Source of the DNA: DATJPR01 sp035506295
GTDB lineage: Bacteria > Bacteroidota > Ignavibacteria > UBA10030 > UBA6906
Reading direction: 5' to 3'
NCBI GenBank assembly: GCA_035506295.1
Contig: DATJPR010000027.1
Location: 1 to 7,990 of the forward strand
DNA length: 7,990 bases
The translations under genes were made by a program, and so were the position numbers. This document shows, piece after piece, positions 1 to 5,547 of this stretch; the stretch's first letter is position 1, and each line of letters starts with the position of its first letter. A model generated the notes under the pieces. The model saw nothing but the letters and a program-made list of their open reading frames with translations. It had not been told where the DNA came from and made no database searches.

Positions 1-1
1 A

Positions 2-328
2 ATTCACGATGAATACGATGAAGTCCTGAAGGATATTGAAGCCGCGACGGACGGTTCCTTCTTTGTCAACGGCCGCACGTCGATCCGGGATTTCAACGAC
101 CGGTTCGGGACGCAGATCCCGGAGACTCCCGATTATGAAACTATCGGCGGGTTTCTGGCGAAGGTGGTGGGGAGGATTCCGGAACTCAATGAAGAAATCG
201 TTTCTCAAGGGTTTGCCTTCATCATCACCAAGAAGAGTCAACGCAGAGTCCGGCAGGTCCGTGTGCGGAAGACTGCTCCGCCGGAAAGTCCGGCGCCCGC
301 GTCGGCCATGCCAGAACCACTGGGTTGA
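2..328 (+). CDS. C-terminal fragment of a CBS/CorC_HlyC-domain (hemolysin family) membrane protein
   Basis: This is an open frame with no start in the window, so the gene is cut at its 5' end; 108 codons remain before TGA at 326-328. The fragment begins IHDEYDEV, which resembles the end of a CBS-pair region in the CorC/HlyC family. It continues with the small CorC_HlyC (transporter-associated) domain: GSFFVNGRTSIRDFN at about residues 19-33, then PDYETIGGF and the GRIPELNE segment, and a closing basic beta strand (RRVRQVRVRK). Full-length members usually carry an N-terminal DUF21/CNNM membrane domain, two CBS domains and this C-terminal domain. They sit in the inner membrane and are linked to Mg2+/Co2+ efflux or ion homeostasis. 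The tail after the domain is rich in Pro and Ala and ends at a normal stop. It lies 14 bases before the epimerase gene, but its function does not obviously belong to the polysaccharide pathway. The family call is firm; the ion handled and any Gld-type role cannot be told from this piece. Confidence 0.85.
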   Translation: MHDEYDEVLKDIEAATDGSFFVNGRTSIRDFNDRFGTQIPETPDYETIGGFLAKVVGRIPELNEEIVSQGFAFIITKKSQRRVRQVRVRKTAPPESPAPASAMPEPLG

Positions 329-342
329 CGGGACAATAGACC

Positions 343-1494
343 GTGCCCCCCAGGAAAAAAATCCTTGTCGTGTTTGGCACGAGGCCGGAAGCCATCAAGC
401 TCGCGCCGGTCGTTCGTGAACTCGAGCGTCGAAAAGATGCGTTTGTTCCCCGCGTGTGCGTGACCGCCCAGCACCGCGAAATGCTGGACCAGGTGCTGTC
501 GATCTTCAAGCTGAAGGTCCACCACGATCTGGATATTATGAAGAAGGGACAGTCGCTTGAGGATGTTACCTCGCGCGTGCTGTCCGGTATGAAAATCGTC
601 CTGGCCGAGGAACGGCCGGACATGGTCGTAGTCCAGGGAGACACCACGACGACGTTCGCGACAGCGCTCGCATCGTATTACGCCGGGGTTCCCATTGCTC
701 ATGTTGAAGCAGGCTTGCGCACCTGGCAGAAGCGGAGCCCGTTCCCGGAAGAAATCAACCGCGTGTTGACCACCCATCTTGCCGACCTGCACTTTCCGCC
801 GACACCTCAGGCAAGCCGCAATCTCCGTCAGGAGGGTGTTCCAGCCGACCGCATTCTCGTTACGGGGAACACGGTGATCGATGCACTGTTCTTTGTTCGG
901 AAATCCATTCGGAGAGAATACGCGAAGTACCGGTCGATGTTCCCGTCCATCGACTTCTCGCGGCGCATCGTTCTGGTGACCGGTCATCGGCGGGAGAATT
1001 TCGGGGCGGGATTTGAAGACATTTGCATGGCGTTGCGAGACCTTGCGGAAAAGGAACCCAGCGTGGAGTTTGTATATCCAGTTCACTTGAATCCAAACGT
1101 GCAACAGCCTGTCCGTGAAATACTTACCGGACTTCGTAACGTCCATCTCTTGAAGCCTCAGGAGTACCGCCCGTTTGTGTTCCTCATGGACAGTGCCCAT
1201 CTCATTCTGACAGATTCGGGTGGTGTTCAGGAGGAGGCCCCTTCCCTCGGCAAGCCGGTCCTGGTCATGCGCCGGCATACCGAAAGACCCGAGGCGGTGA
1301 AGGCGGGGACCGTACGCCTGGTGGGCACCGATCGAGCGAAAATTGTCCGCGAAGTGGAAACCCTGCTGCATAACCGCGCGCGCTACGCGAAGATGAGCCG
1401 GGCGCACAATCCGTATGGTGACGGCAAGTCCGGCCCACGGATCGTTCGAGCCCTGCAGAATTATCTGCGGACGGCTGTGACGAGAAAGGACTGA
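343..1494 (+). CDS. wecB: UDP-N-acetylglucosamine 2-epimerase, non-hydrolysing
   Basis: This cytoplasmic enzyme interconverts UDP-GlcNAc and UDP-ManNAc, giving precursor for surface polysaccharides. At 383 residues it matches the usual family length. It has the GT-B-like fold signature throughout: FGTRPEAIKLAPV at 11-23, QGDTTTT at 98-104, HVEAGLRT at 120-127, PFPEEINR at 133-140, TGNTVIDAL at 174-182, TGHRREN at 213-219, YPVHLNPNV at 245-253 and DSGGVQEEAPSLGKPV at 291-306. By motif alignment, Asp100, Glu122, Glu136 and His215 correspond to the catalytic or active-site residues known in E. coli WecB (Asp95, Glu117, Glu131, His213). The start is GTG at 343: the next in-frame GTG (370) would remove the first beta strand, and GGGA at 330-333 lies nine bases upstream of it. 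The motif usually written RDTTERPE reads RRHTERPE here (310-317). No UDP-ManNAc dehydrogenase (wecC) gene is in the window, so the fate of the product is unknown. A related UDP-sugar 2-epimerase specificity is possible. Confidence 0.93.
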   Translation: MPPRKKILVVFGTRPEAIKLAPVVRELERRKDAFVPRVCVTAQHREMLDQVLSIFKLKVHHDLDIMKKGQSLEDVTSRVLSGMKIVLAEERPDMVVVQGDTTTTFATALASYYAGVPIAHVEAGLRTWQKRSPFPEEINRVLTTHLADLHFPPTPQASRNLRQEGVPADRILVTGNTVIDALFFVRKSIRREYAKYRSMFPSIDFSRRIVLVTGHRRENFGAGFEDICMALRDLAEKEPSVEFVYPVHLNPNVQQPVREILTGLRNVHLLKPQEYRPFVFLMDSAHLILTDSGGVQEEAPSLGKPVLVMRRHTERPEAVKAGTVRLVGTDRAKIVREVETLLHNRARYAKMSRAHNPYGDGKSGPRIVRALQNYLRTAVTRKD

Positions 1495-1498
1495 TATG
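1485..1498 (+). promoter_or_regulatory. Shine-Dalgarno site and tight stop-start junction, epimerase to methyltransferase
   Basis: AAAGGA at 1485-1490 lies inside the last codons of the epimerase gene, five bases before ATG 1496. The upstream stop (TGA 1492-1494) is one base from that ATG. This supports both the chosen start and translational coupling of the two genes. Confidence 0.7.
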
Positions 1499-2161
1499 AT
1501 CGGGGAAGACATCCGCGCGAAGGTGTTTCGCGACACGAAGAACTTCTACAAGACGTTTCCCGAAGGAGTGGTCGGTCCACAGCTCATCAGGTTCGCGCGT
1601 CGTTACGCCGGCCACCGCATTTTAGATATGGGCTGCGCGACGGGAAACTACTGTACGGTGCTCTCCCGGTTGGGTTTCGATGTGACGGGCGCGGATGTGA
1701 ACGCGGAATATGTCGAGATCGCGCGATCGCGCGGCGTGAACGCCGTCCGGATCGAAGGCCAAGTACCGTTTCCCGACGGGTCATTCGACACCGTCCTGTC
1801 GTTCGAAGTCATCGAGCACGTCGCTGACCCCGATCAACTCGTCCACGAAGCGCGACGTCTCGCCAGCAAAAATGTTCTGTTGACGACCCCGAACAGCGGC
1901 GACATTGAAGGGCTGCAGCGACAGAACCTGCTCCTGGAGCACTTTGCAGACCTCGATCATAGGAACTTCTTCACGCGCACGTCGTTGTACGATGTTCTCC
2001 GTCCGCACTTCCGGAACGTGCGCGTGATCGAAGATGAAGGGATCAACCCTCTCGGACTCTTTGCATTCCGTCCCATCCGACTTGCCGGCGCAGCGCTTGT
2101 CAGGTCGCACCTTTGGCGGCCGCGGTTCTACTTCCGGCTCTACGCCCTGGCTGAGGTCTAG
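1496..2161 (+). CDS. class I SAM-dependent methyltransferase (Methyltransf_11 type)
   Basis: This is a cytoplasmic protein of 221 residues with a complete Rossmann-type SAM-binding domain. Motif I is ILDMGCATGN at 42-51. The acidic residue at the end of strand 2 is Asp67 in GADVN, and the post-motif segment PFPDGSFDTVLSFEVIEHV spans 91-109. It is followed by DPDQLVHEARRL and a strand ending LTTPNSGD (129-136). Residues around 149-160 (HFADLDHRNFF) match the region after strand 5 seen in polysaccharide-cluster methyltransferases. The substrate cannot be read from sequence. Its place between the sugar epimerase and the flippase suggests a sugar O- or N-methylation, or action on a lipid-linked glycan; both are inference. 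Starting at ATG 1496 gives a good ribosome site and keeps the N-terminal helix. It ends three bases before the flippase gene. An isoprenoid or small-molecule methyltransferase (UbiG-like) is a less likely reading. Confidence 0.85.
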   Translation: MIGEDIRAKVFRDTKNFYKTFPEGVVGPQLIRFARRYAGHRILDMGCATGNYCTVLSRLGFDVTGADVNAEYVEIARSRGVNAVRIEGQVPFPDGSFDTVLSFEVIEHVADPDQLVHEARRLASKNVLLTTPNSGDIEGLQRQNLLLEHFADLDHRNFFTRTSLYDVLRPHFRNVRVIEDEGINPLGLFAFRPIRLAGAALVRSHLWRPRFYFRLYALAEV

Positions 2162-2164
2162 GAC

Positions 2165-3718
2165 ATGAAGGAATCTCCCCGGAAGATCATCCGGAATACG
2201 CTTGGGAACTCCGCGAGCTTTGCCTATGCGTTCATTGCCAATCTTTTCCTGCTTCCGTACATCGTCCACTCGCTTGGTCCGACCGTCTACGGTGGGATCT
2301 GGGCGATTCTCGGCGCCCTCACCGCCTACCTCGGCCTGCTCGATCTCGGCACCAGCACCGCATTCGTCAAGTACATCGCGGAATATCACACGAAGGATGA
2401 TCATGATGCCCTCGTGGAAGTCGTGAACACCGGTCTTGGGATTTACGCCATGATCGCCGTGGTGTTGCTCTCGGTCACCTTTGCATTCGATCGTTGGATT
2501 CTGGAGATCATCGGTGAACGTCCGGAGATCATGGATGACGCCCGATTCGTGTTGCGCGTCGGGATGATCACCTTCGTCCTTGCCAATGCGGCGGCGCCGA
2601 TAACGTCGATCCTCCCGGGCATTCAGCGGATGGACCTCGGCGCCTACATTGCGATGTCTGCTCAGACGCTGTCGATCGTCGGCACGATCGTGGCTCTCCA
2701 TGGAGGGTTCGGCGTGCGAGGGCTGATTGTGAACAACCTGGTGGTGGTCATCTTTACGGTGATTGTGTTCGGGATTCTTTCGTTCCGGGAATTGCCCTAT
2801 CTTCAGATCCGGCCCCGGTTTTTTCGGCGTGAGAGGATACGGCAGCTCATCCGTTATGGACTCAACCTCCAGGTGGGGCGTCTGGGGGATCTGGTGGTCT
2901 TTCAAACGGACCGGCTGTTCAATCTGCGGTTCTTCGGGAATGTGGCGGCCGCCTTCTATGATCTCGGTGCCCGTGTAAACGGGGCCGCACGGTCCCTTCT
3001 TCTCCTCCTCATATCGGGGCTGATTCCCGCGGTTGCGGAGATCGAGGCGCAGGCGGATCGAGAACGACTGATCGTGTTGTACTTGCGCGGGTCCCGGTAC
3101 GTCGCCGTTGCATCGACGTTCGTTTTTGTCTTTGTCGCCGCGTTTGCGCCACTGATCATGATCGCATGGATGGGGGAGACCTACGAGTCGTCGGCGATGA
3201 TTGTCCGCATCCTGGCGGTGGGGTACTTCGCGAACATTGTCACCGGCGTGGCAAGCGCCATGGTAGCCGGACTAGGGAGAACAGAGTTCAGCCGGCGATT
3301 CGGTCTTGTGGTGATCGGGGTAAATATCGTTGCAGCGCTCACGGGCGCCGCTCTCTTCGGATCGGTCGGCATTGCCCTCGGGACGTCCTGTTCTCTCGTC
3401 CTCGGTGCGATCTATTTCCTCGCGCAGTTTCATCGGCATATGGAGGTTCCGACAGGCAGGATCTTCGAAGTCTTGAGCAAACCGCTCGCGATCGGCGTCG
3501 TCGCAGCGGCGTTCACGATCGCGGTCCGGCAGCTCCTGCCGCTGACCACTGCCACGCGCCTGGATGTGGTGATCTTCCTGGGGGCACTGTTTGTCGTCTA
3601 TGCCCTCGTATTCGGCATCACCGTGTTCTGGTGGAACGTCTTCGATGCCTACGACATCGATCTTATGCGTACACTGATGCGGAAGTTCGTATCGACTGTT
3701 CAGACAAAAAAAGTCTAG
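2165..3718 (+). CDS. Wzx-like polysaccharide flippase (MOP/PST superfamily)
   Basis: This is a 517-residue integral inner-membrane protein with about 12-14 hydrophobic segments, roughly at residues 17-36, 44-60, 90-108, 130-150, 160-179, 186-205, 260-290, 312-334, 345-368, 378-397, 401-420, 438-456 and 467-489. The N-terminus has the classic polysaccharide-exporter pattern: a basic start, then NTLGNSASF, LLPYIVHSLGPTVYG at 29-43 and GLLDLGTSTAFVKYIAEYH at 57-75. Members move undecaprenyl-linked oligosaccharides from the cytoplasmic to the periplasmic face. The middle portion (about 220-255, RRERIRQLIRYGLNLQVGRLGD) matches the start of the second six-helix half. The length is slightly above that of short Wzx proteins and usual for the larger PST group. 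ATG 2165 has GAGG at 2153-2156 as a likely ribosome site. It sits between two methyltransferase genes and just before the glycosyltransferases, as expected for a Wzx/Wzy-type locus. The lipid-linked substrate is not predictable. MurJ is unlikely given the context. Confidence 0.88.
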   Translation: MKESPRKIIRNTLGNSASFAYAFIANLFLLPYIVHSLGPTVYGGIWAILGALTAYLGLLDLGTSTAFVKYIAEYHTKDDHDALVEVVNTGLGIYAMIAVVLLSVTFAFDRWILEIIGERPEIMDDARFVLRVGMITFVLANAAAPITSILPGIQRMDLGAYIAMSAQTLSIVGTIVALHGGFGVRGLIVNNLVVVIFTVIVFGILSFRELPYLQIRPRFFRRERIRQLIRYGLNLQVGRLGDLVVFQTDRLFNLRFFGNVAAAFYDLGARVNGAARSLLLLLISGLIPAVAEIEAQADRERLIVLYLRGSRYVAVASTFVFVFVAAFAPLIMIAWMGETYESSAMIVRILAVGYFANIVTGVASAMVAGLGRTEFSRRFGLVVIGVNIVAALTGAALFGSVGIALGTSCSLVLGAIYFLAQFHRHMEVPTGRIFEVLSKPLAIGVVAAAFTIAVRQLLPLTTATRLDVVIFLGALFVVYALVFGITVFWWNVFDAYDIDLMRTLMRKFVSTVQTKKV

Positions 3719-3719
3719 C

Positions 3720-3735
3720 GGGGACGTGGCCCATG
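3720..3735 (+). promoter_or_regulatory. ribosome binding site that fixes the start at 3733
   Basis: GGGGA at 3720-3724 lies eight bases before ATG 3733, directly after the flippase stop (3716-3718). The open frame of the downstream gene runs much further upstream inside the flippase gene, to an ATG at 3166. This site, and where homology to methyltransferases begins, mark 3733 as the true start. Confidence 0.65.
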
Positions 3736-4479
3736 GGTTTGCCGAATGCCATTGCGAAAAAGATCGTCGTGTATGCGAGAAAGGTCTCAACGCGATTTCG
3801 CGCGCTGGACAGAGAAGCTGTGGCAGGGTACTACCTGAAAGGTCAGGGGCTCGAGATCGGTGCGCTCCACAACCCTCTTCTCGTTCCGGCGAGCGTGAAG
3901 GTTCGCTATGTCGATCGCATGACCGTCGCGGACCTTCGGAGGCAATATCCCGAGCTCAACAAGGAACGGCTGACCGAGCCCGACATTCTGGACGACGGCG
4001 AACAACTCTCGACCGTGCAAGACTCGTCGCAGGATTTCCTCATTGCGAACCATTTCCTGGAGCATTGCGAGAACCCGATCCGGACGGTCAAGAACTTCCT
4101 CCGCGTGCTGAAGGTCGAAGGGATCCTCTATATGTGCATTCCCGACAAGCGATTCACCTTCGATCGCGACCGTCCCGTAACCCGGTTTTCGCACCTCGAA
4201 CGGGATTACCGTGAAGGCCCGGAATGGTCCCGGCGCGCGCACTTCGAGGAGTGGGTCCTGCTCATGGAGAAAGTCTCCCCTCCGGAGAAGGCCCGTGAAC
4301 GCACGGACGAGCTTATGGCGATGCGTTACAGCATCCATTATCACGTGTGGACCCAATCGGAGCTCCTGGAATTCGTCCAACGGCTGCAAACGGATTTTCA
4401 CCTGGCCATCGAGTTGGAACTGTTCTTGAAGCTGGGCGGAGAAGTCCTCCTCGTTCTCCGAAAGTTGCCGACCATCTGA
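3733..4479 (+). CDS. divergent SAM methyltransferase-like protein of polysaccharide clusters
   Basis: This 248-residue protein is probably cytoplasmic. Its central part follows the class I methyltransferase plan: motif I is degenerate (GLEIGALHNPLL at 39-50, without the usual GxGxG). Asp61 in RYVDRM takes the place of the acidic residue that binds the SAM ribose. DFLIANHFLEHCENP at 101-115 corresponds to the segment after strand 4, and FLRVLKVEGILYMCIPDKR at 122-140 to the RVLKPGG-like helix-strand unit. The C-terminal third holds family-specific motifs, FTFDRDRPVTR at 141-151, GPEWSRRAHFEEWV at 162-175 and YSIHYHVWT at 199-207, that I associate with methyltransferase-domain proteins next to glycosyltransferases. 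Being rich in His, Asp and Arg, this part could form the acceptor or a metal site; that is inference. It begins 14 bases after the flippase gene and ends one base before the first GT2 gene. Substrate unknown; methylation of a sugar or the chain end is the simplest guess. Confidence 0.75.
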   Translation: MGLPNAIAKKIVVYARKVSTRFRALDREAVAGYYLKGQGLEIGALHNPLLVPASVKVRYVDRMTVADLRRQYPELNKERLTEPDILDDGEQLSTVQDSSQDFLIANHFLEHCENPIRTVKNFLRVLKVEGILYMCIPDKRFTFDRDRPVTRFSHLERDYREGPEWSRRAHFEEWVLLMEKVSPPEKARERTDELMAMRYSIHYHVWTQSELLEFVQRLQTDFHLAIELELFLKLGGEVLLVLRKLPTI

Positions 4480-4483
4480 TATG
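4476..4483 (+). promoter_or_regulatory. stop-start junction likely giving translational coupling
   Basis: TGA at 4477-4479 and ATG at 4481 are separated by one base within CTGATATG. The same eight bases form the junction at 1491-1498. No good Shine-Dalgarno site precedes 4481, so coupled re-initiation is the likely way the next gene is translated. The other candidate start, ATG 4511, has AGGA only one base away, which is too close to be ideal. Confidence 0.5.
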
Positions 4484-5545
4484 CACGCCGAACGCAGAAT
4501 CGTCCAGGACATGTCGAAGCCGGAAGTCTCGGTCATCATCGTGAATCTCAACACCCGCGATCTCCTGAGACAGTGTCTCTCCTCGGTGGTGGCTGACAGA
4601 TCTGTTATGGACAAAGAGATCATCGTCGTCGACAATGGATCGTCCGATGACAGCGTGCCCATGGTACGACGCGAGTTCCCGTCGGTCCTTCTCCAGGTCA
4701 ATACCTGGAACCAGCGATTTGCCCAACCCAACAACGACGGAATGAAGATTGCGAAGGGGGACTTTCTCTTCTTCCTGAACTCTGATGCTGTCATCAACGA
4801 GGGTACGCTTGGGGCTCTGCGGGACTTCCTGAAAGCGCACCCTCAGGCCGGCGCGTGCGGCCCCCTTCTTGAATATCCTGACGGTCGCCTCCAGCGTTCC
4901 GTTTCGAAGTTCCACTCCCCGTGGACGCACATATGCGACATGCTCTTCCTCGACGCACTGTTTCCTCACACGAGGCTTTTCGGGGGCGGGGAAATGATGA
5001 ATTGTCCTTACGACCCTTCGCGATCCCAGGTCGTGGAAAGCATCATGGGCGCCGCTTTCATGGTGCGCCGGCAGGTCATCGATCGGACAGGGATGTTTGA
5101 CGAGAAACTGACAGTGTTCTACAATGAGATGGATTGGTTCCGCAGGATGCGGGATGACGGATGGCAGGTCTGGTACGCGCCGGTAACGAAGGTTCAGCAC
5201 TACCGCGGAGTGACGTCGGAGAGCATGAATCGGGGGTATCAATACCTCGGTGAAATGTATTTCAATGTCTTTCACTACTTCCGGAAGTACTACGGAACGC
5301 TTGGCGTATGTACGTATCGATTCTGGCTCGCTGTCGGCTTTTCCATCCGTTGGGCGCTCTGGCGCACAAGGGCACTTCTCGACCATTCCCCGAAAACGAA
5401 ATCGAGCGTTGAGTACGTTTCGCGTGTTCTCGCCATCGCCCTGCGCTTCTGGGTTCCGATTGAAGCCTACGCACCGAAGATGCCGGATAATTTGGCGGAG
5501 GCAGCCGAAGAGGAACGTTCACGCGGGCAAAACAAGGAACGCTGA
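4481..5545 (+). CDS. GT2 family glycosyltransferase, rhamnosyltransferase-like (first of the series)
   Basis: This predicted cytoplasmic, membrane-associated enzyme of 354 residues would transfer a sugar from a nucleotide sugar to a lipid-linked acceptor by inversion. The GT-A domain opens with VSVIIVNLNTRDLL (16-29). IIVVDNGSSDDS at 47-58 supplies the nucleotide-binding Asp51. The metal-binding DxD-type site is FFLNSD at 97-102, where most relatives read NPD or NND. GAAFMVRRQVI (190-200) and NEMDWFRRM (215-223) are the acceptor-side motifs, with Glu216/Asp218 as candidates for the catalytic base. A variable C-terminal region of about 110 residues holds aromatic and basic helices (FWLAVGFSIRWALW, 281-294) that could lie on the membrane. 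Odd points: the usual N-x-GF-x-x-ANN segment reads NQRFAQPNN (77-85). The start may be 4481 or 4511 (MSKPEVSV); the second gives the more typical N-terminus. It is a paralogue of the GT2 gene at 6566. The exact sugar is unknown. Confidence 0.88.
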   Translation: MHAERRIVQDMSKPEVSVIIVNLNTRDLLRQCLSSVVADRSVMDKEIIVVDNGSSDDSVPMVRREFPSVLLQVNTWNQRFAQPNNDGMKIAKGDFLFFLNSDAVINEGTLGALRDFLKAHPQAGACGPLLEYPDGRLQRSVSKFHSPWTHICDMLFLDALFPHTRLFGGGEMMNCPYDPSRSQVVESIMGAAFMVRRQVIDRTGMFDEKLTVFYNEMDWFRRMRDDGWQVWYAPVTKVQHYRGVTSESMNRGYQYLGEMYFNVFHYFRKYYGTLGVCTYRFWLAVGFSIRWALWRTRALLDHSPKTKSSVEYVSRVLAIALRFWVPIEAYAPKMPDNLAEAAEEERSRGQNKER

Positions 5546-5547
5546 TG
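5534..5547 (+). promoter_or_regulatory. ribosome binding site with overlapping stop and start
   Basis: AAGGA at 5534-5538 stands six bases before ATG 5545, inside the end of the preceding gene. The stop TGA (5543-5545) shares its last base with that ATG. This is a clear coupled junction and fixes the start of the second GT2 gene. Confidence 0.75.

Noticed and set aside
36..419. Plus-strand open frame of 127 codons at the left edge
   Set aside because: It runs in another frame across the end of the CorC-like gene and the start of the epimerase gene, and its Arg/Ser-rich product has no family features.
238..1536. Minus-strand open frame of 432 codons opposite the epimerase gene
   Set aside because: It lies wholly over a gene with unmistakable family motifs, its translation has no recognisable domain, and it is rich in His, Arg and Pro as expected of an antisense shadow in GC-rich coding DNA.
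1781..2905. Minus-strand open frame of 374 codons opposite the methyltransferase and flippase genes
   Set aside because: Its composition is highly charged and low in hydrophobic residues, the mirror image of the membrane protein coded on the other strand; it has no motif or ribosome site.
3702..3716. Possible hairpin AGAC-A7-GTCT at the end of the flippase gene as a terminator
   Set aside because: The stem is only four base pairs, there is no T-run after it, and the next gene follows within 14 bases, so termination here is unlikely.
3166..4479. Extended form of the second methyltransferase starting at 3166 (437 codons)
   Set aside because: The first 189 codons lie in another frame inside the flippase gene and read as Arg/His-rich nonsense; GGGGA before ATG 3733 gives a normal start.
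3787..5386. Two long minus-strand open frames (3787-4797 and 4313-5386)
   Set aside because: Both cross the boundary of two real + strand genes and show no domain; they are shadows.
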